64,000 bases of DNA, from assembly GCF_005153485.1 (NCBI RefSeq), contig NZ_CP039740.1, forward strand, positions 124,001 to 188,000, given 5' to 3'. Position 1 is the first letter of the stretch. Every line of letters begins with the position of its first letter. Position numbers and translations under genes: made by a program. The notes below the pieces were generated by a model. That model was not told where the DNA came from, made no database searches, and saw only the letters and a list, made by a program, of their open reading frames with translations. Below are positions 46,872 through 54,973 of the stretch, piece by piece. This DNA comes from Pseudolabrys sp. FHR47 (GTDB taxonomy: Bacteria; Pseudomonadota; Alphaproteobacteria; Rhizobiales; Xanthobacteraceae).

Positions 46872-47172
46872 GGGTCTCAGCATCAGCATTTTCAAACGCC
46901 CTGCGCTGACGATTGGGCGCACAAAACCCAGAGCCCGTACTAAGGTCGGATGAAACTAAAAGTAAATAATATCAATAACTTATATTGATTCATGCGCGTT
47001 GGTAGACGGTGACGACCAACCCCGAAACCCGCTCATGGTTAGTCGGGTCTTAACCTCGCCCCTCCTATTGTGCTTCACGTTTCGCCACGGGGGCCCCCAC
47101 GCGATCCCGACTGCCGGGAGCCGGTTCAGCGGAATCGATCGCGCGCCAACCCTCCCCGGCAATGTGTCGTTT
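46872..47172. other. Intergenic region with an AT-rich palindrome before the aminotransferase
   Basis: These 301 nt contain an AT-rich island (46950-46992), unlike the rest of the window. It includes the dyad ATCAATA-ACTTA-TATTGAT (46971-46989). An open frame continues upstream of the aminotransferase start through this stretch, but its codons are not family-like. It is a likely promoter or operator region. Confidence 0.5.
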
Positions 47173-48393
47173 ATGTCCCTGCAGTCCGCCCAGCGCGAAA
47201 ATCCCACCTCCGCCGCGGCGGCCACTGAGGCCAGCCGCTCGCCTTTCGTGCGGCTGACCGATCTCATCGCCGGCATTGCGCCGGGCAAGCCGGTCATCAA
47301 TCTGTCGGTCGGCGAGCCGCAGCACGCCATCCCGGATTTCGTCGGCCCCGTCATCGCGCAGCATGTCGCCGAGTTCGGCAAGTACCCGGCCAACAAGGGC
47401 ACCGATCCGTTCCGGCAGGCCGTCGCGCAATGGCTCGGCCGCCGTTACGCGCTGGAAAAACCCGTCAATCCGGAAAGCGAAGTACTGGTGCTCAACGGCA
47501 CCCGTGAGGGCCTGTTCCTCGCCGCCATCGCCGCCAAGCGCTACGTCAAGAACCGCGCTGGAACGCCGGCGATGCTGATCCCGAATCCGTTCTATGCCGC
47601 TTATGCCGCCGGCGCGGCGGCGGCCGAATGCGAGCCGGTCTATCTGCCATGCCGCCGTGAGACCGGCTTCCTGCCCGATCTCGACGCGCTCGATCCGGCG
47701 TTGCTCAAGCGCACCGTCGCCTTCTACTTCGCCTCGCCGGCCAACCCGCAGGGCGCGGTCGCCGATCGCGCCTATCTTGACAAGCTTGTGGCGCTGTCAC
47801 GCCGTTACGGCTTCATCATTTTCGCCGACGAGTGCTATTGCGAGATTTACACCAAGGACAAGCCGGCCGGCATGCTGGAAGCAGCCGGCGCCGGTTTTGC
47901 CAACACCATTGTCTTCCATTCGCTGTCGAAGCGCTCGAATCTGCCCGGCCTGCGCATGGGCTTTGTCGCCGGCGATGCGAGCTTCCTCGCGGCCTTCCTC
48001 GAACTGCGCAATGTTGCCGCGCCGCAGGTGCCGACACCGCTGCAGCACGTCGCCGTCGCTGCCTATAATGACGAGGCACACGTTCAGAAGAACCGCGAAC
48101 TCTACAACGCCAAGTTCGATCTCGCCGATCAGATCATCGGCGATCGTTACGGCTACAAGCGGCCGGCCGGCGGCTTCTTCCTCTGGCTCGACGTATCGAA
48201 GCAGGGCGGCAGCGAAGCGGTGACCAAGCTCCTGTGGGCCGAGGCCGGCGTGCGCGTCGTGCCCGGCAAATATCTGGCGCGCGAACAGGCCGACGGTTCC
48301 AATCCGGGCGCCGACTACATCCGCGTCGCCATGGTGCAGAACGCTGAAACCACCGCCGAGGCACTGCACCGCATTGTGGAAGTTCTCGGCTGA
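47173..48393 (+). CDS. Class I/II PLP aminotransferase, DapC-like
   Basis: This 406-residue fold-type I aminotransferase has INLSVGEPQHAIPDF, NGTREGLFLAAIA, the SPANPQG motif, FADECYCEIY and the PLP-lysine segment FHSLSKRSNLPGLRMGF. ADYIRVAMV near the end carries the substrate-carboxylate Arg. The sequence resembles succinyldiaminopimelate transaminase (DapC) of rhizobia, which would place it in lysine and peptidoglycan precursor synthesis; aspartate or aromatic aminotransferase activity is an alternative. The ATG at 47173 matches the family start. ftsK lies 61 nt downstream. Confidence 0.85.
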   Translation: MSLQSAQRENPTSAAAATEASRSPFVRLTDLIAGIAPGKPVINLSVGEPQHAIPDFVGPVIAQHVAEFGKYPANKGTDPFRQAVAQWLGRRYALEKPVNPESEVLVLNGTREGLFLAAIAAKRYVKNRAGTPAMLIPNPFYAAYAAGAAAAECEPVYLPCRRETGFLPDLDALDPALLKRTVAFYFASPANPQGAVADRAYLDKLVALSRRYGFIIFADECYCEIYTKDKPAGMLEAAGAGFANTIVFHSLSKRSNLPGLRMGFVAGDASFLAAFLELRNVAAPQVPTPLQHVAVAAYNDEAHVQKNRELYNAKFDLADQIIGDRYGYKRPAGGFFLWLDVSKQGGSEAVTKLLWAEAGVRVVPGKYLAREQADGSNPGADYIRVAMVQNAETTAEALHRIVEVLG

Positions 48394-48454
48394 CAATGAA
48401 TTATTCACCGGCACTGGCTCAAAAGGGTGATGTGAAGGGGCACTAGAGAGAAGA

Positions 48455-50908
48455 ATGGCAGCCACTGACCGCAATCTCGATGTCGTCGCTTTTGTCGCGG
48501 ATCATTTCCGCGACATTCTGCGCCGCCGTCTGAGCGAGCTGGCGGGGCTCGCGCTGCTCTCCTGCGCGCTGCTCGGCGCTATCGCGCTCGCCACCTGGTC
48601 GGTGCAGGACCCTTCGCTCAGCCACGCCACGCAGAAGCCGATAAATAATCTGCTCGGCCTGCCCGGCGCCATCTTCGCCGATCTGGCGATGCAGCTGCTC
48701 GGCCTCGCCAGTGTCCTTTTGTTGCTGCCGGAGGCGATCCTCGGCTGGCGGCTTCTGTCCCACAAACCGGTCGGCGAAGGCTGGCGCACGCTGGTCTGGA
48801 TTCTCGCGGCCTTTCTGACCGCCGGTTTTGCCTCGACGCTGCCGCGCATCGGCACCTGGCCGCTGCCGACCGGACTCGGCGGCGCCTGCGGCGATGCCGT
48901 GCTCATCCTGCCGGCACTGATCCTCGGCTCGGCTTTCAAGGGTGTCGGCCTGATCATTGTCGCCGCTGTTCTGGCACTGATGGCAGTCCTGGCCGTCGCT
49001 GTCGCGGCCGGCGCCTTCTTCAAGCGCCGCGATGAACTGGCCAAGGCCGCCGAGGCAGACGACGAAGAAGAGGACGACGAGGAAGCAGAGGAAGCCGACC
49101 GCGGCTCGCCGTTCCTCGGCATGATCGTCCATGCGTTGCTCAGCTGGAAGGCGCGTTTCGGCCTGTGGCTGCGCGGCCGCCTGGAGCGCCGGGCCGAGCC
49201 CAAACCGGTCGTCGCCAAGGGTGCGCGCCAGGAGCCGCGCTTCGATGCACTCGGCCGTGTCGCCGCGCCAAGCACGGCGCCGGCGATGGAGGAAGAGGAC
49301 GAATACGAGGACGACGAGGAGGAAGAAGAAGCTCCCGCCAAGGTCAAGCGCACCACCGCGCCGGCCAAGAAGAAAGGCGGTCGCTTCCAGCTTCCCTCGC
49401 TCAATTTCCTCACAGCGCAGAAGCCCGGCGAACGCACGGCGATGCCGAAGGATGTCATCGACGCCGCGGCGCAGCAGCTGGAAAGCGTGCTCGGCGATTT
49501 CGGCGTGCGCGGCGAGATCGTCAATGCGCGTCCCGGTCCGGTCGTCACCTTGTACGAACTCGAGCCCGCGCCCGGCATCAAGTCGTCGCGCGTCATCGGC
49601 CTTGCCGACGACATCGCCCGCTCGATGAGCGCGGTGTCGGCGCGCGTCGCCGTGGTCGCCGGCCGCAACGCCATCGGCATCGAACTGCCGAACCCGGTGC
49701 GCGAGAAGGTCTATTTCCGCGAACTGCTTTCGACCAAGGACTACAACGAATCCTCGGCGAAGCTGCCGCTCTGCCTCGGCAAGACGATCGGCGGCGAAAG
49801 CGTCATCGTCGATCTGGCGCGCATGCCGCATCTCTTGATCGCCGGCACCACCGGCTCGGGCAAATCGGTTGCCATCAACACCATGATCCTGTCGCTGCTG
49901 TACCGGCTCACGCCGGACCAGTGCCGCCTGATCATGGTCGACCCGAAGATGCTCGAACTCTCCGTCTACGACGGCATCCCGCATTTGCTCACGCCCGTCG
50001 TCACCGATCCGAAGAAGGCGGTGGTCGCGCTCAAATGGGCGGTGCGCGAGATGGAAGGCCGCTACAAGAACATGGCCAAGCTCGGTGTGCGCAACATCGA
50101 CGGCTATAACCAGCGCGTCGCCGAAGCGAAAGCCAAGGGCGAGGTGCTGACGCGTACGGTGCAGACCGGCTACGACAAGGAAACCGGCCAGGCGATCTAC
50201 GAGAAGGAAGAACTGGCGCTCGAGCCGCTGCCCTTCATCGTCGTCATCGTCGACGAAATGGCCGACCTGATGATGGTCGCCGGCAAGGACATCGAAGGCG
50301 CTATCCAGCGCCTGGCGCAAATGGCGCGCGCCGCCGGCATCCATGTCGTGCTCGCCACCCAGCGCCCGTCGGTCGACGTCATCACCGGCACCATCAAGGC
50401 GAACTTCCCGACCCGCATTTCCTTCCAGGTCACCTCGAAGATCGACTCGCGCACCATTCTCGGCGAGCAGGGCGCCGAACAACTGCTCGGCCAGGGCGAC
50501 ATGCTCTATATGGCCGGCGGCGGCCGCATCAGCCGCGTCCACGGACCTTTCGTTTCGGACGCCGAAGTCGAAAAGATCGTGAACCACCTCAAGACGCAAG
50601 GCGCGCCGGAATATCTGGAAGAAGTCACCGCCTCCGACGAGCTGGAAGAGGGCGAGGACGGCGCGGTGTTCGACAACACCAGCATGGGCGCGGACGGCGG
50701 CGGCGATCTTTATGCGCAGGCGGTCGCCGTCGTGAAGCGCGACCGCAAGGCGTCGACCTCCTACATCCAGCGGCGCCTGCAGATCGGCTACAACCGCGCC
50801 GCCTCGCTGATGGAACGCATGGAAAACGAAGGCATTATCGGCCAGGCCAACCACGCCGGAAAACGCGAAATTCTCATTCCCGAGGACCCGAACAGCGACC
50901 GTTACTGA
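48455..50908 (+). CDS. ftsK: DNA translocase FtsK
   Basis: The 817 residues comprise an N-terminal four-helix membrane domain (about 25-195) that joins the divisome, an acidic and Pro/Lys-rich linker (about 200-320) and the RecA-like motor. The motor has a Walker A motif GTTGSGKSV (Lys470), [14 protein letters not shown] (Walker B) and [24 protein letters not shown]. The C-terminal winged-helix gamma domain (about 745-810, [22 protein letters not shown]) reads KOPS sequences and activates XerCD. All domains are complete. The linker is shorter than in E. coli, as usual in alphaproteobacteria. Confidence 0.97.
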   Translation: MAATDRNLDVVAFVADHFRDILRRRLSELAGLALLSCALLGAIALATWSVQDPSLSHATQKPINNLLGLPGAIFADLAMQLLGLASVLLLLPEAILGWRLLSHKPVGEGWRTLVWILAAFLTAGFASTLPRIGTWPLPTGLGGACGDAVLILPALILGSAFKGVGLIIVAAVLALMAVLAVAVAAGAFFKRRDELAKAAEADDEEEDDEEAEEADRGSPFLGMIVHALLSWKARFGLWLRGRLERRAEPKPVVAKGARQEPRFDALGRVAAPSTAPAMEEEDEYEDDEEEEEAPAKVKRTTAPAKKKGGRFQLPSLNFLTAQKPGERTAMPKDVIDAAAQQLESVLGDFGVRGEIVNARPGPVVTLYELEPAPGIKSSRVIGLADDIARSMSAVSARVAVVAGRNAIGIELPNPVREKVYFRELLSTKDYNESSAKLPLCLGKTIGGESVIVDLARMPHLLIAGTTGSGKSVAINTMILSLLYRLTPDQCRLIMVDPKMLELSVYDGIPHLLTPVVTDPKKAVVALKWAVREMEGRYKNMAKLGVRNIDGYNQRVAEAKAKGEVLTRTVQTGYDKETGQAIYEKEELALEPLPFIVVIVDEMADLMMVAGKDIEGAIQRLAQMARAAGIHVVLATQRPSVDVITGTIKANFPTRISFQVTSKIDSRTILGEQGAEQLLGQGDMLYMAGGGRISRVHGPFVSDAEVEKIVNHLKTQGAPEYLEEVTASDELEEGEDGAVFDNTSMGADGGGDLYAQAVAVVKRDRKASTSYIQRRLQIGYNRAASLMERMENEGIIGQANHAGKREILIPEDPNSDRY

Positions 50909-51061
50909 ATTTCGGACGCTGGATTTCGGGCTCTCGCTGCTGCGATTTGGCCCGAATCACCGCATGATCCGGATGTTCCGGGTCGTGAAATAGCCACAGC
51001 CGCTTCCTATCTCTTCCTGTCAGGGACGGCGGATCGACAGGCGCGAGGCGCGGAGATTTTG

Positions 51062-51901
51062 ATGTTGCGAGTAGCGGCGACCATCACCACGGCGGCCATG
51101 TTGTTGGCCGCGCCGGCTCTGTTACTGGCTGCGCCGGCTTGGGCGCAATCGGTGCCGACGCCGAAGCCACGGCCGACCGCGGCCGCCCCCGCGGCAAAGA
51201 CGGCGGTCAAGTCTGCGGCCAATGTCAACGACATGACCGCCTCGATCATCAAGCAGAAGAATATTCCGCGCGAGGCGCTGGTCGTCCGCGCTCAGGCGCC
51301 GAACCCCTCGAGCAATCCCTTTGCCGGATTGCTCGGCAAGACCCCGACCTCCACCGCGCAGCTCACGCCCGAGCAACGCAGCATCATCGACCGGATCAAC
51401 GGCTATCTGTCGAACACGCCGCGTCTCACCGGCCGCTTCGTGCAGGTCGGTCCCGACGGCCGCCGTGCCGAAGGCGAGTTCTATTTGTCCAAGCCCGGCC
51501 GTGTGCGGTTCGAATATGACGATCCGAGCCCGATCGAACTGATCGCGGACGGCGACTCGGTCGTGATCCGCGACCGCAAGCTGGCGACGCAAGACGTCTA
51601 CCCGCTGTCACAGACGCCGCTGCGCTTCCTGCTCGCCAACCGCGTCGACCTGATGCGCGACGCCAACCTGACCGCGGTCTATGCCGACGACACCTTCATC
51701 ACCGCCGTGGTCGAGGAAAAGAACGGCGTGGTCGGCACCAGCCGGTTGATGATCATGTTCGACGCCAAGGACATGCAGCTCAAACAGTGGACTGTCACCG
51801 ACCCGCAGGGCTACGACACCACGGTCGCGGTGTACAATCTCGACACCACCAAGACGCCGGACCCGAGCCTGTTCAAGGTCGATTATACACGGTACCGGTA
51901 G
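51062..51901 (+). CDS. lolA: Outer-membrane lipoprotein carrier LolA-like
   Basis: The 279 residues carry a signal peptide (ending APAWAQ), an Ala/Pro/Lys-rich region (about 26-85) and a LolA fold in the C-terminal part. The landmarks are INGYLSNTPRLTGRFVQVGPDGRRAEGEFYLSKPGRVRFEYDDPSP, LIADGDSVVIRDRKL and FLLANRVDL. LolA carries lipoproteins across the periplasm. The long N-terminal extension is more than the classical protein needs but is usual in Rhizobiales. GGAG precedes the ATG at 51062. It lies 153 nt after ftsK, as in related genomes. Confidence 0.9.
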   Translation: MLRVAATITTAAMLLAAPALLLAAPAWAQSVPTPKPRPTAAAPAAKTAVKSAANVNDMTASIIKQKNIPREALVVRAQAPNPSSNPFAGLLGKTPTSTAQLTPEQRSIIDRINGYLSNTPRLTGRFVQVGPDGRRAEGEFYLSKPGRVRFEYDDPSPIELIADGDSVVIRDRKLATQDVYPLSQTPLRFLLANRVDLMRDANLTAVYADDTFITAVVEEKNGVVGTSRLMIMFDAKDMQLKQWTVTDPQGYDTTVAVYNLDTTKTPDPSLFKVDYTRYR

Positions 51902-51909
51902 GGCCATGC

Positions 51910-51990
51910 TGTCGTCCCCGCGAAAGCGGGGACCCAGTAATCACCGAACTATCGGTGGATACTGGATGCCCCGCTTCCGCGGGGCATGAC
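51910..51990. repeat. Palindromic intergenic repeat, copy 5
   Basis: GTCCCCGCGAAAGCGGGGAC and GCCCCGCTTCCGCGGGGC hairpins flank a spacer that itself contains CCAGTAATCACC and GGTGGATACTGGA. It sits between lolA and xthA. Confidence 0.88.
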
Positions 51991-52010
51991 ACCAAGAGTA
52001 TGCTACCTTC

Positions 52011-52829
52011 ATGCCCCTCAAAATCACCACCTGGAATATCAATTCCGTCCGCCTGCGCATCGATCTCGTCGCCAAATTCCTGAAAAGCGCGCGCCCCGAC
52101 GTGCTGTGCCTGCAGGAAACCAAGTGCCCCGACGACGCCTTTCCGCTCAAGCGCTTCCATCGGCTCGGCTATGAATATACGGCACTGAGCGGGCAGAAGG
52201 GCTATCACGGCGTCGCCATCATCTCGCGCGTGCCGTTCGAGAGCTTCAGCATCGAGAACTTCTGCGGCAAGACCGACTGCCGTCACATCTCTATTGTTCT
52301 CGGCGAGCACGCCGGCCTGAAAGATCCGCTGACACTGCATAATTTCTACGTGCCGGCCGGCGGCGACGAGCCGGACCCCGAGATCAACGTCAAGTTCAAA
52401 CACAAGCTCGACTTCCTCGACGAGATGACCGTGCTGCCGTCACTGCGCCCGGCCGCGGGCCAGCGCGCCATCCTGGTCGGCGATCTCAACGTCGCGCCGC
52501 TGGAGCACGATGTGTGGAGCCACAAACAGATGTTGAAAGTGGTGTCGCACACGCCGATCGAATGCGAGAAGCTCACCGCCGCGCAGAAGGCCGGCGGCTG
52601 GATCGATGCCATGCGCGTACTCACGCCGGAGCCGGAAAAGCTCTTCACCTGGTGGAGTTACCGCGCGATGGAAAACTGGCTTACATCCAACCGCGGTCGC
52701 CGGCTCGATCACGTCTGGACCTCCGACGCGCTCGCCGGACAGGTGTCAAAGATCAAGATCGCCAAGGATTTCCGTGGCTACGAGAAGCCTTCCGATCATG
52801 TGCCGGTGACGGCGACGGTGGAGGTTTGA
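52011..52829 (+). CDS. xthA: Exodeoxyribonuclease III
   Basis: This 272-residue member of the endonuclease/exonuclease/phosphatase superfamily begins MPLKITTWNINSVRLRID. LCLQETKCPDDAFP supplies the metal-binding Glu, NFYVPAGGD and LVGDLNVAP the catalytic Asp/Asn. RRLDHVWTS and FRGYEKPSDHVPVTA complete the site with the catalytic Asp-His. It processes abasic sites and 3' blocked ends in base-excision repair. The gene is complete; the following hairpin at 52837 may end the transcript. Confidence 0.95.
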   Translation: MPLKITTWNINSVRLRIDLVAKFLKSARPDVLCLQETKCPDDAFPLKRFHRLGYEYTALSGQKGYHGVAIISRVPFESFSIENFCGKTDCRHISIVLGEHAGLKDPLTLHNFYVPAGGDEPDPEINVKFKHKLDFLDEMTVLPSLRPAAGQRAILVGDLNVAPLEHDVWSHKQMLKVVSHTPIECEKLTAAQKAGGWIDAMRVLTPEPEKLFTWWSYRAMENWLTSNRGRRLDHVWTSDALAGQVSKIKIAKDFRGYEKPSDHVPVTATVEV

Positions 52830-52836
52830 TGTCTTC

Positions 52837-52867
52837 CTTCCCCTCTCCCCCAAGGGGAGAGGGGAAG
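52837..52867. repeat. CCCCTCTCCCC hairpin (second repeat family, single arm)
   Basis: A perfect 14-bp stem CTTCCCCTCTCCCC / GGGGAGAGGGGAAG has a 3-nt loop. It lies between the convergent xthA and cyclic-nucleotide-domain genes and matches the outer part of the larger repeat at 56987-57140. It could act as a terminator, though neither strand has a T-run after it. Confidence 0.75.
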
Positions 52868-52880
52868 AAAAAGAGGCGGC

Positions 52881-53342
52881 TCAGCCGCTCCCCTTCTCCA
52901 TCATCTTCTTCACGGCATTGAGTTCGCCCTGCCAGCCATCGAGGCGCTTGGCGAACAGATCGCGCAGCGCCACCGCCGCGGCCGGGTAGCCTTCGAGCAT
53001 CTTGCGGAACAGGTTGCGCGTGATACGCACCACCGTCACCGGCTCGCGCGCCACAGCGGTGAAATGCCAGACCATGTCGGTCAGCATTGCCAGCTCGCCG
53101 ATCAAAGTGCCAGGACCAACCACACGGTCCTTGCCTTCGGCATAAGTGCCGGACTCGAGCGACAGCGTACCCTCGAGCACAATGTAACCGCCATCGGCGA
53201 GATCGCCGGCATAGAACAGCACCGAGCCCATCTGGAACGACCGCGTCTCGGCGCCGATAGCGAGAATGCGCACGGCCTCCTTGTCCAGCGCCGCGAACAG
53301 CGGCACCTGACGGAAGAAGACTATGTCGTCATCGAGGGACAT
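52881..53342 (-). CDS. Cyclic-nucleotide-binding-domain protein without DNA-binding domain
   Basis: The 153 residues form a single Crp-like sensor domain (VPLFAALDKEAVRILAIGAETRSF, GSVLFYAGDLADGGYIVLEGTL, GPGTLIGELAMLTDMVWHFTAVAREPVTVVRI), followed by a C-terminal helix. There is no helix-turn-helix, transmembrane or enzyme domain. The phosphate-binding cassette GELAMLTDMVWHFTAVA has the GE but lacks the Arg that contacts the cyclic phosphate in Crp, so the ligand is uncertain. It follows the OmpR-type regulator gene on the same strand, with a half repeat between. Confidence 0.85.
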   Translation of the reverse strand: MSLDDDIVFFRQVPLFAALDKEAVRILAIGAETRSFQMGSVLFYAGDLADGGYIVLEGTLSLESGTYAEGKDRVVGPGTLIGELAMLTDMVWHFTAVAREPVTVVRITRNLFRKMLEGYPAAAVALRDLFAKRLDGWQGELNAVKKMMEKGSG

Positions 53343-53392
53343 TACTATTCGGCTGCCCCGTTCGTCGCGGTAACATAACTACCCGCTTCATT

Positions 53393-53422
53393 TCTGGATT
53401 CCCGCTTTCGCGGGAATGAACG
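53393..53422. repeat. Half copy of the palindromic intergenic repeat
   Basis: A single hairpin, TTCCCGCTTTCGCGGGAA, with the TCTGGA left flank and GAACGG right flank of the family. The partner hairpin is missing. It lies between the response regulator and the cyclic-nucleotide-domain gene. Confidence 0.7.
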
Positions 53423-53445
53423 GAGTTTGTGACCACTCACAATAC

Positions 53446-54132
53446 TCACGGCACCAGCTTGTAGCCGCCGGCTTCGGTCACCAGGATGGCCGGCGTCGCG
53501 GCGTCCTTCTCGACCTTCTGCCGCAGCCGATAGATGTGTGTTTCGAGCGTGTGCGTGGTGACGCCGGAATTGTAGCCCCACACTTCCTGCAGCAGCGTCT
53601 CGCGCGACACCGGCTTCTGCCCGGCGCGATAGAGATAGCGCAGGATCGCGGTTTCCTTTTCGGTCAACCGGACCTTGCTGCCCTTCGGGTTGAGAAGCAG
53701 CTTCGAGCTTGGCCGGAATGAATAGGGCCCAATGGTGAACACCGCGTCTTCGCTTGCTTCATGCTGGCGCAGTTGCGCGCGGATGCGCGCCAGCAACACG
53801 GCGAAGCGGAACGGCTTCACCACGTAATCGTTGGCGCCCGATTCGAGACCGAGAATCGTGTCGCTGTCGGTATCGTGGCCGGTCAGCATGATGATCGGCG
53901 CCTTGAAGCCGCCCTTGCGCAGGATCTTCACCGCCTCGCGGCCGTCGATATCGGGCAGGCCGACATCCATCAGAACCAGATCGACCTGGTCGGTCTTGGC
54001 GGTCTGAACGCCCTTGGTCCCATTCTCGGCGGTGACGGTGTCGAACTCGTCATGCAGCGCCAGCTGCTCGACCAGCGCTTCCCGCAGTTCGGCATCGTCA
54101 TCGACAATCAGAACGGTCCGCTTGCTGGGCAT
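53446..54132 (-). CDS. OmpR-family response regulator
   Basis: The 228 residues combine a receiver domain (acidic pocket Asp11-Asp13, phospho-acceptor Asp56 in LVLMDVGLPD, conserved Lys in DYVVKPF) with a winged helix-turn-helix (about 130-226, LTEKETAILRYLYRAGQKPVSRETLLQEVWGYNSGVTTHTLETHIYRLRQKVE). No histidine kinase gene adjoins, so it is an orphan. The sequence recalls CenR, an essential cell-envelope regulator in alphaproteobacteria, but I cannot confirm orthology. It is divergent from the third L,D-transpeptidase gene, which would fit an envelope role. Confidence 0.9.
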   Translation of the reverse strand: MPSKRTVLIVDDDAELREALVEQLALHDEFDTVTAENGTKGVQTAKTDQVDLVLMDVGLPDIDGREAVKILRKGGFKAPIIMLTGHDTDSDTILGLESGANDYVVKPFRFAVLLARIRAQLRQHEASEDAVFTIGPYSFRPSSKLLLNPKGSKVRLTEKETAILRYLYRAGQKPVSRETLLQEVWGYNSGVTTHTLETHIYRLRQKVEKDAATPAILVTEAGGYKLVP

Positions 54133-54280
54133 CGCTCGGCAGTCTCCTCACGGGTCACGAACGTCATCTTATCGGCGCGGGAAGGAATAGGAAATTCCTG
54201 CGGCCTTATCCATCCTGTGCCAAAAAAGGCAAGTCGAAACTGGCATTTAGGCTCGAATCGCGGTTACGCTACCGCCCAGA

Positions 54281-54811
54281 ATGATTACCCGCACACTCTC
54301 CGCGCTCCGCGTCCGGCGCCGCCCGGGCAACCCCCGGCAGGGCTGGCTGACCGCCGGTCCCTTTGTCCTCCCGGTCGCCATCGGCCGCGGAGGCATCAAG
54401 GCCAACAAGCGCGAGGGCGACGGCGGCACCCCGCGCGGGACATTCCGGCTGAAGCGGCTGTGGTGGCGTGGCGAGCGCCATATCCGGCCACCAACCTTGC
54501 TGCCGTCCCGCCGCATCAAGGCCGATGACGGCTGGTGCGAGGACCCGGCGTCGCGGCATTACAACCAGCCGGTCAAGGTGCCGCCCGGCTCAAGCGCCGA
54601 TCGCCTGGCGCGCGCCGACCACCTCTACGACTTCATCATCGAACTCGACCACAACACCCGGCCGCGCATCGCCGGCCGCGGCAGCGCCGTCTTCATTCAC
54701 GCCGCGCGACCGCAATTCGCGCCCACCGCCGGCTGCGTCGCGCTCGACATTCACGCCTTGCGGAAACTTATCGGCCGCTTCGGGCCGCGCACCCGCATCG
54801 TGGTTGAGTAA
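54281..54811 (+). CDS. L,D-transpeptidase-family protein (third, distinct type)
   Basis: The 176 residues belong to the YkuD-like branch represented by COG3786. The nucleophile motif reads FIHAARPQFAPTAGCVALDIHAL, with the catalytic His and Cys, and KREGDGGTPRGTFRL is the typical substrate-binding loop. There is no signal peptide, unlike the pair at 16115 and 16689, so it may be cytoplasmic or exported by other means. It probably acts on peptidoglycan or related peptides. It stands alone between the orphan regulator and the HerA-like gene. Confidence 0.85.
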   Translation: MITRTLSALRVRRRPGNPRQGWLTAGPFVLPVAIGRGGIKANKREGDGGTPRGTFRLKRLWWRGERHIRPPTLLPSRRIKADDGWCEDPASRHYNQPVKVPPGSSADRLARADHLYDFIIELDHNTRPRIAGRGSAVFIHAARPQFAPTAGCVALDIHALRKLIGRFGPRTRIVVE

Positions 54812-54973
54812 GCGTTAAACAAGTCGCCGGCCGCCGCTACCGTTCCTTAAGCATGCGCGCGGCCACCCCTGCGGCCGTCATCCATTTTAACGGTCAACCC
54901 ATCGGGGCCTGTTATTTGTTGCTTCGGGCGGACGTACAACGTCCCACAAAGCAGGCACGCCTCGAGGGCGGAT

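Noticed and set aside
48443..50854. 803-codon open frame antisense to ftsK
   Set aside because: FtsK is unmistakable on the plus strand. The minus frame is kept open by high GC at third positions and encodes only Arg/Asp/His-rich low complexity.
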